From Halomonas sp. JB37 (GTDB taxonomy: Bacteria; Pseudomonadota; Gammaproteobacteria; Pseudomonadales; Halomonadaceae): DNA of 64,000 bases. Positions 8,828 through 18,284 of the stretch are shown here, in pieces. The stretch is taken from NCBI RefSeq assembly GCF_002332255.1, contig NZ_NRGW01000001.1, positions 3,038,001 to 3,102,000 on the forward strand, given 5' to 3'. The position numbers and the translations under genes were made by a program. The notes under the pieces were generated by a model that worked only from the letters and a program-made list of their open reading frames with translations, did no database searches and had not been told where the DNA came from. Every line of letters begins with the position of its first letter. Position 1 is the stretch's first letter.

Positions 8828-9994
8828 TCAGGGTACCTTGGTATCGTCACTGGCGCTAGTCGGCTGAGGGGAAGCGATAATGCGCCAGTCGCGCCCCACC
8901 GCCCGCATATCAAGAATGATTAAACGTCGCTGATCGGCCATACGGGAAAGCCCGGGCAGCGCAAATAGTGGCCGCGCTTCACCTCCTAACAGCGTCGGCG
9001 CCACGAACAGCTGCAGCTCGTCGACCAGTTCAGCATCAAGCATGGCGCCCGCGAGCGTTGCGCCAGTTTCTACCAGCAGCTCATTAATCTGTTCATTTTC
9101 AGCTAGCCACTGCAGCATTAAAGCGAGGTCGATACGCCCGTCGCTACCGGCTGGCAGTACGGGGACTTCAGCGCCCGCCTGAGTTAGCCGTTCGCGCTTT
9201 TCAGCCAAGTGCTCTGGCGTGGTAATCACCAGGGTACGCCCAGGTTCGTTCAAACAGGCTGCGGCTAATGGCAAGCGTAGCCGAGTGTCTAAAATAACCC
9301 GCAGAGGCTGACGACGAACCACGTCGTCAGCATTATCGAGCTGGAGCTGTTCAGCGCGAAGCGTAAGTCGCGGATCGTCCATAATCATCGACTCAACGCC
9401 GCTCAATATCGCGCTAGACCGTGCACGCAGTCGCTGCACTTGGCAGCGCGCCTCTGGCCCGGTAATCCACTGTGACTCCCCTGACCCCATCGCCGTACGA
9501 CCATCTAAACTCATCGCCATCTTCAAGCGCACAAAGGGCCGCTGAGCTGTCATTCGGGCAATAAAACCAGGATTCAACGCGCGCGCTTCGCTCTCTAGCA
9601 AACCCACCGCGACGTCAATGCCTGCCGCTTCTAACCGCTGTAGACCTTGGCCACTGACCTGAGGGTTGGGATCGACCATCGCAACAACGACGCGGGCCAC
9701 GTTGGCCACCACGAGCGCCTGAGCGCAGGGCCCAGTGCGACCGGTGTGCGAACAGGGCTCCAACGTCACATATGCCGTCGCGCCTTGGGCACGTTCACCT
9801 GCGGCGTTTAAGGCGTGGACTTCCGCGTGTGGTTCCCCGGCACGCAGATGAAAACCTTCGCCAACGACCAGTTCATCTTTAACGATCACACAGCCAACCC
9901 GCGGATTAGGATCGGTCGTGTAAAGCCCTTTATTTGCCAGCTGTAGCGCCCGCGCCATATAGCTGTGATCGGCTTGACTAAAGACGGCACTCAT
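8828..9994 (-). CDS. ribD: bifunctional riboflavin deaminase/reductase RibD
   Basis: RibD carries out the deamination and then the NADPH-dependent side-chain reduction of the pyrimidine intermediate of riboflavin synthesis. The 388-residue product has the zinc deaminase motif HAEVHAL (His56, Glu58) with [11 protein letters not shown] (Cys81, Cys90). A reductase domain follows from about residue 150 ([43 protein letters not shown]). The start overlaps the nrdR stop by 4 bp. The next gene in many relatives would be ribE, but here it is the RibB-type gene. Confidence 0.95.
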   Translation of the reverse strand: MSAVFSQADHSYMARALQLANKGLYTTDPNPRVGCVIVKDELVVGEGFHLRAGEPHAEVHALNAAGERAQGATAYVTLEPCSHTGRTGPCAQALVVANVARVVVAMVDPNPQVSGQGLQRLEAAGIDVAVGLLESEARALNPGFIARMTAQRPFVRLKMAMSLDGRTAMGSGESQWITGPEARCQVQRLRARSSAILSGVESMIMDDPRLTLRAEQLQLDNADDVVRRQPLRVILDTRLRLPLAAACLNEPGRTLVITTPEHLAEKRERLTQAGAEVPVLPAGSDGRIDLALMLQWLAENEQINELLVETGATLAGAMLDAELVDELQLFVAPTLLGGEARPLFALPGLSRMADQRRLIILDMRAVGRDWRIIASPQPTSASDDTKVP

Positions 9995-10482
9995 TTCAAC
10001 AGCTCGCTGCCGTCGCCGGGCTCTTGAGATGGCTCTTGAGACAATCGATCAATCTCCGCGCGAAACTCGTCCAAATCCTGAAACTTACGGTATACCGAGG
10101 CGAACCGGATATAGGCCACATGATCCAGCGTTTTCAGCGCCAGCATGACTGACTCACCGATATCGCGGGCGTTGACTTCGCGATCACCCCGCGCGCGCAG
10201 GGTTTGACGGATGCGCTCCACCGCCGCTTCAATGGCTTCTGCGCTGACTGGGCGCTTCTCTAGCGCACGCAGTATACCGGCACGCAATTTGGCCTCATTA
10301 AAGCTTTCTCGCGAACCGTCGGATTTCACTACCCGCGGCATAACGAGTTCAGCCGTTTCGTAGGTGGTAAATCGCTCTTGGCAACTCGCACACTGGCGTC
10401 GACGGCGTACTTGGTCGCCATCGGCTACTAACCGCGAATCGGTCACTCGAGTATCGTTTGCACCACAAAAAGGGCAATGCAT
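9991..10482 (-). CDS. nrdR: transcriptional repressor NrdR
   Basis: NrdR is an ATP/dATP-sensing repressor of ribonucleotide reductase genes. The 163-residue product starts with the zinc ribbon MHCPFC (Cys3, Cys6) and CASC (Cys31, Cys34). An ATP-cone domain follows (about 46-136, [20 protein letters not shown]). The ATG at 10480-10482 gives the canonical N-terminus; an in-frame extension to 10521 has no family support. It is the first gene of the riboflavin/nusB operon. No NrdR box pair was recognised in its own upstream region. Confidence 0.96.
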   Translation of the reverse strand: MHCPFCGANDTRVTDSRLVADGDQVRRRRQCASCQERFTTYETAELVMPRVVKSDGSRESFNEAKLRAGILRALEKRPVSAEAIEAAVERIRQTLRARGDREVNARDIGESVMLALKTLDHVAYIRFASVYRKFQDLDEFRAEIDRLSQEPSQEPGDGSELLK

Positions 10483-10615
10483 GGCGGTCAACCTGTTGTC
10501 AGCTCGTGTCAGCGGGCCCACGAGTTAGCGTTTAAACGCGGTATCTACCTCGCATTGTAGCGATTTGGCACACAAGCTGCAGCGTTTGTAGCAGATTGTT
10601 TATCAGGAGTCCGTC

Positions 10616-12382
10616 ATGCCCACCTTTGAGCAGACCGTCCACGGCTACCTCAGCCATCTTTACGGCCCTCGAGCTTGCGAGGTCCAGCGTCGTTTAAACC
10701 AGCATATTACGCACTTCCTGTCACTTGCCCCATTTTCGTCTACGGGCATCGATATTCAACCTAAGAATGCACCGTTTTGGAGCGAGAAAGATCAGTGGGT
10801 GATCAGCTACGGCGACTCCATTGTTGAGGAAGACCTACCACCGTTGGCCGTGCTCAGCGACTTTCTCCAGGCGAGGTTAGGCGAGCGTATCAGTGGAGTG
10901 CACGTATTGCCCTTTTTCCCGTGGAGCAGTGACGACGGTTTCTCCGTCATCCACTACCGGGAAGTCAATACCGATCTGGGCGACTGGTCACATATTCGCG
11001 AGCTCGCCAGCCATTATGATTTGATGGCCGATTTAGTGCTCAATCACGTCTCACGAGAATCGCTGTGGTGCGTAGATTATCTTAGCGGTAGCCTGCCCGG
11101 CCGCGACTACTTTATCGAAGTTGATCCCAGTACCGATGTTTCTCAAGTAGTGCGCCCTCGTAGCAGCCCTCTGCTAGTGCCGATATCAACCCGTCGCGGC
11201 ACGCGCTATCTGTGGGCAACATTTTCCGAAGACCAGCTTGATCTGAATTTTGAAAATCCCGACGTACTGTTAGAGTTTGTGGGTATTTTGCTGTTCTACC
11301 TGGAGCAAGGCACGCGGATTGTGCGCTTGGATGCGGTGGCCTTCTTATGGAAGCGGCTGGGTACCTCGTGTATTCACTTGCCAGAAACGCATACCGTGGT
11401 GCGCCTACTACGGGCCATAGTGGATCACATCGCCCCCGGCACACTACTTATTACCGAAACCAACGTTCCTCATCAGGAGAACATCAGCTATTTCGGGCTG
11501 GAACGACTCCCCGACGGCGAGCCCGATGAGGCGCACATGGTGTATCAATTTGCTCTGCCGCCGCTATTGCTACACACCTTAACCCGGGGCGAGACCCATA
11601 CGCTGCAAACATGGCTCGCTAGCCTACCCATCCTCCCCGATCACTGTACTTACCTGAACTTTACCGCTAGCCACGACGGCATTGGCGTACGTCCGCTGGA
11701 AGGGCTACTGCCTGATCATGAACGTGATGCACTGTTGGAGCTCATGCATCGTTTTGGTGGCTTTGTCAGCATGCGCAGCAACCCGGATGGCAGCGATACG
11801 CCCTATGAGATTAATATTACCTGGTTCGAAGCCATGCGCGGCACCCGCCGTGGCCCTGACCCTTGGCAGATTGCCCGGTTTATATGTAGCCAAGCGATTA
11901 TGCTGAGCTTACAAGGGATTCCTGCGCTGTATATCCACACACTAACGGGCACGCTCAACGATGTAGAAGGCGTTGAACGCAGCGGCCGTCTGCGCTCGAT
12001 TAACCGTCGTCGCTGGCAACGTAGCGAACTTGATCTATTGCTAGACAGCCCCTCCACGCCCACCCACGATGTTTTTCACACCTTAAATCGGCTGCTGGAC
12101 CAGCGCCGCCAAGAGCCTTGCTTTCACCCTAATGCCGCACAGCGGACCTTGGCATCAGCCCCTGAGCTGCTCGCCGTGGAACGCGGCCCACTTGCGGATG
12201 GCCGGCGTCTGCTAGCGCTGTATAACGTTACCGATACGCCGTTTGCGCTAGAAAATGGCGGTGAGGCCATCATACAGACGCTAGGTAGGCACACTTGGCA
12301 AGCACTTGATTCCGATAATCCCTGGAATGTTGAGGGCGCTCTTTCTCCTTATGCGGTACGCTGGCTAATAGCCTACAACTAA
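10616..12382 (+). CDS. GH13_18 glycoside phosphorylase, probable glucosylglycerate phosphorylase
   Basis: This 588-residue enzyme belongs to the sucrose phosphorylase subfamily of GH13. The fold motifs are present: HVLPFFPWSSDDGFSV, DLVLNHVS, catalytic nucleophile Asp239 (RIVRLDAVAF), acid/base Glu281 (LITETNVP) and transition-state Asp354 (NFTASHDGIG). Sucrose phosphorylases are about 490 residues; this longer form resembles the glucosylglycerate phosphorylases (GGaP), which split glucosylglycerate with phosphate into glucose-1-phosphate and glycerate. The nearby gpgS and phosphatase genes favour that substrate. SD AGGAG lies before the ATG. It is divergent from nrdR and followed after 14 bp by the DsbG-like gene. 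Sucrose or glucosylglycerol specificity cannot be excluded. Confidence 0.85.
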   Translation: MPTFEQTVHGYLSHLYGPRACEVQRRLNQHITHFLSLAPFSSTGIDIQPKNAPFWSEKDQWVISYGDSIVEEDLPPLAVLSDFLQARLGERISGVHVLPFFPWSSDDGFSVIHYREVNTDLGDWSHIRELASHYDLMADLVLNHVSRESLWCVDYLSGSLPGRDYFIEVDPSTDVSQVVRPRSSPLLVPISTRRGTRYLWATFSEDQLDLNFENPDVLLEFVGILLFYLEQGTRIVRLDAVAFLWKRLGTSCIHLPETHTVVRLLRAIVDHIAPGTLLITETNVPHQENISYFGLERLPDGEPDEAHMVYQFALPPLLLHTLTRGETHTLQTWLASLPILPDHCTYLNFTASHDGIGVRPLEGLLPDHERDALLELMHRFGGFVSMRSNPDGSDTPYEINITWFEAMRGTRRGPDPWQIARFICSQAIMLSLQGIPALYIHTLTGTLNDVEGVERSGRLRSINRRRWQRSELDLLLDSPSTPTHDVFHTLNRLLDQRRQEPCFHPNAAQRTLASAPELLAVERGPLADGRRLLALYNVTDTPFALENGGEAIIQTLGRHTWQALDSDNPWNVEGALSPYAVRWLIAYN

Positions 12383-12396
12383 GGATATAACCAAAC

Positions 12397-13179
12397 GTGC
12401 GCTTACATTACCAACCCATCATCAGTGGCATGTTATTACTTGCAGGACTGGGAAGCACAGCTATCGGCTATGCCGACGATCTTCCTGCACCGATACAGTC
12501 TCTCGCTGACCAAGGCTTTGAAATCCATGGACAGTTTGATTCACCCGGCGATTTACGCGGCTATGGCATGATGAGGCAGGGCCAGGAGATGGCCGCCTAC
12601 TTAACCCCTGATGGGGAACACGTCATTGTGGGTACGCTGATGGATAGTGAAGGCAATGACCTCACTGATGCGCAGCTGGATGAATATGTACGAGCACCGC
12701 TAGAAGCACAAACTTGGCAGTTATTAGCACAGAGCCACTGGATTCAAGACGGTGACACTAACGCCCCCCGCGTGATTTACGTTTTCACCGATGCCAACTG
12801 CCCCTACTGCCGCCAGTTCTGGCAAAACGCTCGCCCCTGGGTAGAGGCCGGTGATGTGCAGTTGCGCCATATTATGGTGGGCATTTTAGCCGCTGACAGC
12901 CCGGGTAAAGCCGCCGCTATTTTAGGTGCCGACGATCCCGCTGCCACGCTGAAGGCACATGAAAGTGGTCAGCAAAGCGTTGAAGCAAGCGCCCAGCCAC
13001 GGAATATCGAAGAACAGGTATATGCCAATAATCAGCTGTTTGAAGAGCTAGGATTATACGCAACGCCAACCAGTGCCTTTCAGCGTGAAACGGAGAGCGG
13101 CTCTATTCGCATTGATCGTATTCAAGGCCTGCCTAACGATGAACAGCTGATTGACATGATGGGCAGCGAAACGCCTTAA
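12397..13179 (+). CDS. dsbG: DsbG-like periplasmic thiol:disulfide isomerase
   Basis: The 260-residue product has a signal peptide (hydrophobic segment about 8-25, cleavage near YADD), a small N-terminal dimerisation-like region and a thioredoxin-fold domain. That domain carries the CPYC active site (Cys135, Cys138) and a downstream cis-proline loop, ATPTSAF. CPYC with this domain order is typical of DsbG, which reduces sulfenylated or misoxidised periplasmic cysteines and is recycled by DsbD. The GTG start at 12397 follows AAGGA at 12381-12385; an ATG at codon 12 is an alternative. It sits 14 bp behind the phosphorylase gene, so the two are probably cotranscribed although their functions look unrelated. 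Confidence 0.85.
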   Translation: MRLHYQPIISGMLLLAGLGSTAIGYADDLPAPIQSLADQGFEIHGQFDSPGDLRGYGMMRQGQEMAAYLTPDGEHVIVGTLMDSEGNDLTDAQLDEYVRAPLEAQTWQLLAQSHWIQDGDTNAPRVIYVFTDANCPYCRQFWQNARPWVEAGDVQLRHIMVGILAADSPGKAAAILGADDPAATLKAHESGQQSVEASAQPRNIEEQVYANNQLFEELGLYATPTSAFQRETESGSIRIDRIQGLPNDEQLIDMMGSETP

Positions 13180-13208
13180 GTGCCACGTTCATGATGAACG
13201 TGGCACTT
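13178..13208. terminator. bidirectional hairpin between dsbG-like gene and gpgS
   Basis: A perfect 14-bp stem (13178-13191 with 13195-13208) and a 3-nt loop begin inside the dsbG-like stop codon and end just before the gpgS stop. It serves two convergent genes. It lacks a long T-run on either side. Confidence 0.6.
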
Positions 13209-13217
13209 GGCCAGAGA

Positions 13218-14438
13218 CTATACTTTTCCCTGATTATCCAGCTCTACCGCTTCGTGCATGCGCGCCAGCAGGTCAGGCACAGCCGCCTGAACACGGTTCC
13301 AGCTAGGAATAAAGGGTCGCTCACGCGGGTTATCCATAAACAGATTGCCCGCTTCGAGTAGATTGCTGGCGAACAGCTCAACGGCCTGCTCTTCCGTATG
13401 CCGATCTAGGCTTAATCCATTCATCGTCGCATCGTGATCGTAGGCCTCAATTAAATCTAATGCGAATCGGTAATAGGTTGCTTTGAGGGTACGAAAGTCT
13501 TCACTGCTAAAGGTAATGCCCTGCGTCGCCAATTTACGATACAGCGCTTTAGAAATATCCAAACTCATGCGATTCAAGCCGCCGTCTGGATCATCTTCGC
13601 TGACCGGCTGATGTTTATGGTCATACGCATCGGCAATATCGACTTGGCACAGCTGTCGTAGCGAGTAGTTGCGCTGCAGCTCTGACAACACACCAATCTC
13701 TAAGCCCCAATCCGCGGGGATACGGATTCCTTCAAGCACGTCGCTGCGCATCGCAAACTCGCCCGAGAGCGGGTATCGAAAGCTGTCTAAATAATCGAGA
13801 TAAGGCAGCGGGCCACATACCGTTTTCAGCGCTCGCAGTAACGGCGTTACTAATAGTCGTGACACGCGACCATTGAGCTTCCCTTCGGCAATGCGCGGGT
13901 AATAGCCTTTACAGAAACTGTAGTTAAAATTCGGGTGAGCGACGGGATACATCAATCGCGCCAGCAACCCGCGCTCATAGGTCAAGATATCGCAGTCGTG
14001 AAGCCCAACGACCTTTGAACGCCCGGACGCCAGCACATAACCGGCGCAGTACCATACATTGCGCCCTTTGCCTGGCTCTAACGCACCCAATCCGTGCTCT
14101 TCTAGCTCCGCATCTAAGGCACGTAATCGTGGGCCATCATTCCACAAAATACGCGTATGTTGAGGCAGGCGAGAGAAAAACTCCTTGGCATGTAAAAACT
14201 GCTCACGATCAGCCCGATCCAGGCCGATTATGATCTCATTGAGATAAGGCACTTTCACTAACTCATCAACAATCGCCGATAATGCGGTTCCTTCCAATTC
14301 CGAAAATAATGAAGGCAGGATTAATCCCATTGGGCGTCGACGTGAAAATTGGCATAGCTCCTGCTCTAACGCCTCTACTGGGCGTCGAGTGAGGTTGTGA
14401 AAATCAGTAATAATGCCATTTTGATGAAAGTCGCTCAT
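13218..14438 (-). CDS. gpgS: glucosyl-3-phosphoglycerate synthase (GT81)
   Basis: GpgS transfers glucose from a nucleotide sugar (usually UDP- or GDP-glucose) to 3-phosphoglycerate, the committed step to the compatible solute glucosylglycerate. The 406-residue product shows an N-terminal GT-A region, ILPSLFSELEG, the metal-binding DxD motif HDCDIL (Asp148, Asp150), the GKGRNVWYCAGYVLASG segment, and the family-specific LSGEFAMRSDV and PADWGLEIGVL motifs. Its start is 21 bp after the upstream phosphatase gene, so both are one minus-strand operon. High-salt or nitrogen-limitation control is likely by analogy with other bacteria but not visible here. Confidence 0.93.
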   Translation of the reverse strand: MSDFHQNGIITDFHNLTRRPVEALEQELCQFSRRRPMGLILPSLFSELEGTALSAIVDELVKVPYLNEIIIGLDRADREQFLHAKEFFSRLPQHTRILWNDGPRLRALDAELEEHGLGALEPGKGRNVWYCAGYVLASGRSKVVGLHDCDILTYERGLLARLMYPVAHPNFNYSFCKGYYPRIAEGKLNGRVSRLLVTPLLRALKTVCGPLPYLDYLDSFRYPLSGEFAMRSDVLEGIRIPADWGLEIGVLSELQRNYSLRQLCQVDIADAYDHKHQPVSEDDPDGGLNRMSLDISKALYRKLATQGITFSSEDFRTLKATYYRFALDLIEAYDHDATMNGLSLDRHTEEQAVELFASNLLEAGNLFMDNPRERPFIPSWNRVQAAVPDLLARMHEAVELDNQGKV

Positions 14439-14459
14439 ATGTTTGCCTTCCTGAGTAGG

Positions 14460-15374
14460 TTAAATAACGGCATCACATGCTGTTGCCGCGACTAAACGGC
14501 GTTCGTCTCGCCCCCAAAAATGGGCCACCCCCTCAGCCCAGCCAGTCGGCCCTGCTGCTTGCGTGCGATATAACGACAGGCTATTGGGCTCAACGATCAA
14601 ATCATGACAGCCACGAATGACCACAGCTTGATCGACGGCTTCCAGCATCGTGACATCGTTGGGCCCGTCCCCCAGGCCAAGTGAAAGCGGCGTACGCCCT
14701 CTTAAGGTGGTAAACCGCTTAATTAACCACTCCACCGCGCTACCTTTGTCGGCAGTGCGCCCCATGACATGCCAAAAACGTCCGCCTTGAGTCAACGCCA
14801 ATCCATCGCCTTCCAAGGCAGCACGGAAGGTATCCAAGGCAGCCGCATTGTCTTGCCATAACAGTGGCTCGCTGCCTTCTCGCTGACGTGCATCCCGGGC
14901 ACGCGCTTCGTCAAGCCCGGTGAGTTTCACTACCTCTAAGACGCTCATCTCACTCATACGCGTAAAGCGGCATTTTAGCCGTTCTCGCCACACCTTGAGA
15001 CGAGCACGAATAAAGCCAATATCGACCCCCGGATGCTTGATCACCACACCATCGCGCCCACTGCCCGGGCGATCTAAACGTGCATGACACCAGCCAGGCG
15101 GCAGGCCAATGACCGCGCCATTTTCAGCAATAAAAGGCGTTGCGGTAAGACCCAGCGCTTCGCGTAAAGGGATTAGCTCGGCACGGGTTTTACTGGTGAC
15201 GGGGATTACCGGCACTCCCATCTGTTTTAATCGGGCAAGCCACGGCGCAGCGGGACTGGAGTCATAGCTATGGTGGTCTAATAGCGAGCCATCTAAGTCG
15301 GTGACGACTAAGCGAGGCTGCAAAGCAGGATCTATGGAAAAGATTGGCGCTGGGAGACGATTGGCTTCAAGCAT
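14460..15374 (-). CDS. HAD-family mannosyl/glucosyl-3-phosphoglycerate phosphatase
   Basis: This enzyme should dephosphorylate glucosyl-3-phosphoglycerate made by GpgS to give glucosylglycerate. The 304-residue product has HAD motif I DLDGSLL (nucleophile Asp26, Asp28), the motif II region PVTSKTR, a Cof-type (class C2) cap, and motif IV GLGDGPNDVTML. It belongs to the MpgP/YedP branch. I chose the ATG at 15372-15374, preceded by GAGGT; a longer reading to 15431 begins with a basic stretch that lacks family features. Adjacency to gpgS supports glucosyl- rather than mannosyl-3-phosphoglycerate as substrate. Confidence 0.87.
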   Translation of the reverse strand: MLEANRLPAPIFSIDPALQPRLVVTDLDGSLLDHHSYDSSPAAPWLARLKQMGVPVIPVTSKTRAELIPLREALGLTATPFIAENGAVIGLPPGWCHARLDRPGSGRDGVVIKHPGVDIGFIRARLKVWRERLKCRFTRMSEMSVLEVVKLTGLDEARARDARQREGSEPLLWQDNAAALDTFRAALEGDGLALTQGGRFWHVMGRTADKGSAVEWLIKRFTTLRGRTPLSLGLGDGPNDVTMLEAVDQAVVIRGCHDLIVEPNSLSLYRTQAAGPTGWAEGVAHFWGRDERRLVAATACDAVI

Positions 15375-15874
15375 GGCACTACCTCGTTTCAGCCTTAACG
15401 CACAGTTAAGACGTCGTGTCTGGATTACCAAGCTTATAAGGCAAATAATGCGCCAAAAACGATAAATGCTGGTTTCGCAGTGAGTTACATATCACTTGTG
15501 TAGTGGCATTGCGCTCAAGCCAATGGCAGCACCAAAAAGCAGCGTTGATAGCGCACCCAAAAGGCGCATAAAACAATCGGCGCACGCTGCTGTCTTCCAA
15601 CGGCTGTGTGGCTGATGCACAGTGGTGCTAATACCCTGTCCGCTGCGTGTAGGCTAAACCTTTCTAAAGTGATGCATTAAAGCAAAATGCGCGCTAGCAT
15701 ACTCATCGAAGAAATGACCGCAGAGTGAGCCCTTTCCCACCAGGCGCTAGCCAACGGCCAGCGTAATTGGTGATTTCAGGCCTTTGATCTAAATAGCACG
15801 CTCGCAGCGTGTTAGAGGGCAAAGGGGGCTGGTAAAGCCATCTATCCCAATCGTCAAATATGTAAAGGTTTCCT
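15375..15874. other. 500-bp gap without a recognised gene
   Basis: The region lies between the divergent phosphatase (minus) and glycosyltransferase (plus) genes and should hold both promoters. I see no tRNA, strong terminator, repeat or credible small gene; the longest open stretch (15406-15600, minus) has no Shine-Dalgarno and no familiar motif. Its last 100 bp are comparatively A/T-rich. Confidence 0.5.
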
Positions 15875-16687
15875 ATGGGTCGTCAACGACAGACTGTTAA
15901 GCAACATATTATTGTTATTGCTAGCCGCGTCATCAAACTGACCGCCAATATCACCAAAGTGCTTTGCTATCCTTTCCACGCCGCCTTTCCTAACAAGCGC
16001 TTTACCCTGCCAGCCTATGCGCCACCGTTGCTTCAGCCCTCCGCCAAGAAAGTGGCAATCCCGCGGATTATTTGGCAGACCAACTTCACGGACAAAGTGA
16101 CGCTGCCTGTCTATCTAAACTATTTATTTAATCGCCTGATGGCCCCACGTTTTGAATATCGTTTTATGGTGACGGAAGCAAGGCACCTATTTATTGCGGA
16201 TCACTATGACAGTGAAATCACTCAAAACTATTTGAAATTACAGATAGGTGCTGCACAGGCTGATTTCTGGCGGCTGCTGGTGCTACAAGAATATGGCGGC
16301 GTTTATTTAGATATCGATGCGCATGCTATTTGGCCGTTAAGCGACACGTTAACCAGGAATACCGATGAGTTATATGTCGTCACGCGGCGCGGGGATTTCA
16401 GTAATTACTTTATTGCCAGCAAGCCTCAAAACCCGAATCTCGACAAATTAATCAATCAGGTTAATAACAATATTAAAGACAATCAGCTCACTAACGTATT
16501 TGAGCTAACCGGGCCAGGCGTGTTCAATCAATTGCTAAACATACAAGAGGTGCCCACGGTTTCTTACCGCCATGCCTGCAATCAAGGCAGCTTTACTAAC
16601 GAGCACTTCCAGTACATCGATAAAGCAGCGGGAAAGTGGACCAAAGAGCAACAAAAAGTGAGTATTGTTCGCCAAGAAGAACCGTAA
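15875..16687 (+). CDS. GT32-type glycosyltransferase with DXD motif
   Basis: The 270-residue protein has an N-terminal hydrophobic stretch (about 11-28), then IPRIIWQTNF and the hallmark AAQADFWRLLVLQEYGGVYLDIDAH with the DXD sugar-nucleotide site (Asp146, Asp148). These match the Gly_transf_sug (GT32) family, which adds hexoses to capsular or lipopolysaccharide glycans or to lipids. GGTTTCCT precedes the ATG, a weak ribosome site. The gene is alone, flanked by an empty 500-bp region and a terminator, with no other polysaccharide gene near. Its codon use is more A/T-rich than the neighbours (for example the Asn/Lys-rich segment at 16440-16500), which hints at lateral acquisition. The acceptor is unknown. 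Confidence 0.82.
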   Translation: MGRQRQTVKQHIIVIASRVIKLTANITKVLCYPFHAAFPNKRFTLPAYAPPLLQPSAKKVAIPRIIWQTNFTDKVTLPVYLNYLFNRLMAPRFEYRFMVTEARHLFIADHYDSEITQNYLKLQIGAAQADFWRLLVLQEYGGVYLDIDAHAIWPLSDTLTRNTDELYVVTRRGDFSNYFIASKPQNPNLDKLINQVNNNIKDNQLTNVFELTGPGVFNQLLNIQEVPTVSYRHACNQGSFTNEHFQYIDKAAGKWTKEQQKVSIVRQEEP

Positions 16688-16700
16688 ATATCTAAGCAAG

Positions 16701-16727
16701 AGGCCCTGAATTAACAGGGCCTATTTT
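16701..16727. terminator. Rho-independent terminator between glycosyltransferase and glyA
   Basis: AGGCCCTG (16701-16708) pairs perfectly with CAGGGCCT (16715-16722) across a 6-nt loop, followed by ATTTTC. It can serve the plus-strand glycosyltransferase and, less well, glyA. Confidence 0.75.
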
Positions 16728-16749
16728 CACATACGCACTAACGTGACGT

Positions 16750-18015
16750 TTACTTATAAACAGGCAGTCGCGCGCAAACCTCAGCTACTTTATCCAACAC
16801 CTGCGCTTCAGTGGCGCTGGTGTCTTCGCCGCTGGCTAACACATCCAGAATATCGCAGATCCAGCCGGCCAACGTGCTGCACTCTTGCTCACCGAAACCG
16901 CGCGTGGTCACCGCAGGCGTACCAATACGCAAACCTGAGGTTACAAACGGGCTTTGCGGGTCGTTGGGTACGGCATTTTTATTAACGGTAATGTGGGCGC
17001 GGCCTAAAGCGGCGTCCGCGTCTTTACCGGTAACGCCTTGCTTGATCAGCGACAGCAGGAATAAGTGGTCTTCGGTACCGCCAGAAACGATGTCGTAACC
17101 GCGGTCAATGAATACGCTGGCCATTGCTTGAGCATTTTTGACCACCTGCTGTTGATACGTTTTGAATGCAGGCTCCATGGCTTCTTTGAAACAGATCGCT
17201 TTTGCCGCAATCACGTGCATCAAAGGACCACCCTGGCCACCCGGGAATACCGCTGACTGCAGCTTCTTCTCAATATCAGCGTCGTTTTCCGCCGAGAGAA
17301 TCACACCACTGCGCGGGCCGCGTAGCGTTTTATGCGTGGTAGACGTCACTACGTGGGCATGGGGCAACGGGCTTGGATAGACACCCGCCGCGACAAGACC
17401 TGCCACGTGGGCCATATCCACCAATAGGTAAGCGCCCACTTCATCGGCGATCTCGCGGAACTTGGCCCAATCAACGATCTGAGAATACGCGGAAAAACCG
17501 GCGATGATCATTTTCGGCTTGTGCTCGCGAGCAAGCTCGGCCACTTGGTCATAGTCGATCAAGCCTTGCTCATTCAAACCGTACTGAATGGCATTGAAGT
17601 GCCTGCCCGAAAAGCTTGGCTTGGCGCCATGGGTCAGGTGGCCACCTGCATCCAAGCTCATGCCTAAAATAGTATCGCCAGGCTTAACAAGCGCTAAAAA
17701 GACGGCGCTATTGGCCTGGGAGCCAGAATGCGGCTGAACGTTGACATAGGTTGCGCCAAACAGCTCTTTGGCGTAATCAATGGCCAGATTTTCAGCAATA
17801 TCGACGAATTCACAGCCACCGTAGTAGCGCTTACCGGGATAGCCTTCGGCGTATTTATTGGTTAGCTGGCTGCCTTGCGCTTCCAGTACGCGGGGGCTGG
17901 CGTAGTTTTCAGAAGCAATCAGTTCGATGTGAGCTTCTTGGCGTGCTACTTCTTTCTGCATGGCATCAAAAAGCACATCATCAAATCCGGCAATTGTCAT
18001 ATCGCGGCTGAACAT
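16750..18015 (-). CDS. glyA: serine hydroxymethyltransferase
   Basis: GlyA interconverts serine and glycine while charging tetrahydrofolate with a one-carbon unit, using pyridoxal phosphate. The 421-residue product has the full-length family pattern: [51 protein letters not shown], the PLP-lysine motif [15 protein letters not shown] and [14 protein letters not shown]. The ATG at 18013-18015 is preceded by GAGGTG. It is a single gene divergent from umuDC. Confidence 0.98.
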   Translation of the reverse strand: MFSRDMTIAGFDDVLFDAMQKEVARQEAHIELIASENYASPRVLEAQGSQLTNKYAEGYPGKRYYGGCEFVDIAENLAIDYAKELFGATYVNVQPHSGSQANSAVFLALVKPGDTILGMSLDAGGHLTHGAKPSFSGRHFNAIQYGLNEQGLIDYDQVAELAREHKPKMIIAGFSAYSQIVDWAKFREIADEVGAYLLVDMAHVAGLVAAGVYPSPLPHAHVVTSTTHKTLRGPRSGVILSAENDADIEKKLQSAVFPGGQGGPLMHVIAAKAICFKEAMEPAFKTYQQQVVKNAQAMASVFIDRGYDIVSGGTEDHLFLLSLIKQGVTGKDADAALGRAHITVNKNAVPNDPQSPFVTSGLRIGTPAVTTRGFGEQECSTLAGWICDILDVLASGEDTSATEAQVLDKVAEVCARLPVYK

Positions 18016-18242
18016 CGGCAGGCACCTCGTAACGAGAAAGAGTCATCATGGAAGAAGCGAGGGCGCTATCATAACGCAGCCTGACACGACTTTCATCGCA
18101 TCCGCATCAGGTTGTTAATGAACAGCATTCATCTTTAAGGCTTGGTAGCAGTATTTGTGAGACACCGTTTTAGCTCGCGAATCTTTAGGTTGCTATCCAC
18201 CCCACCCCTGCTGACTTGCATTTTCGTCGCCAAGACCGAATA

Positions 18243-18258
18243 CTGTATATTCATACAT
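18243..18258 (+). promoter_or_regulatory. LexA (SOS) box upstream of umuD
   Basis: CTGTATATTCATACAT matches the LexA consensus CTG-N10-CAG with AT-rich alternating centre and only the last base different. It ends 26 bp before the umuD start, where it would cover the promoter. This also rules out the longer upstream umuD start at 18216. Confidence 0.8.
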
Positions 18259-18284
18259 GCGCCATATCAGCCAGGGTGTCGACA

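Noticed and set aside
15406..15600. 64-codon minus-strand frame in the gap upstream of the phosphatase gene
   Set aside because: No ribosome site, no recognisable motif, and it overlaps the likely promoter of the phosphatase-gpgS operon.
18216..18284. Longer N-terminus for UmuD
   Set aside because: The extension would contain the LexA box and has no homology; the ATG at 18285 fits UmuD length.
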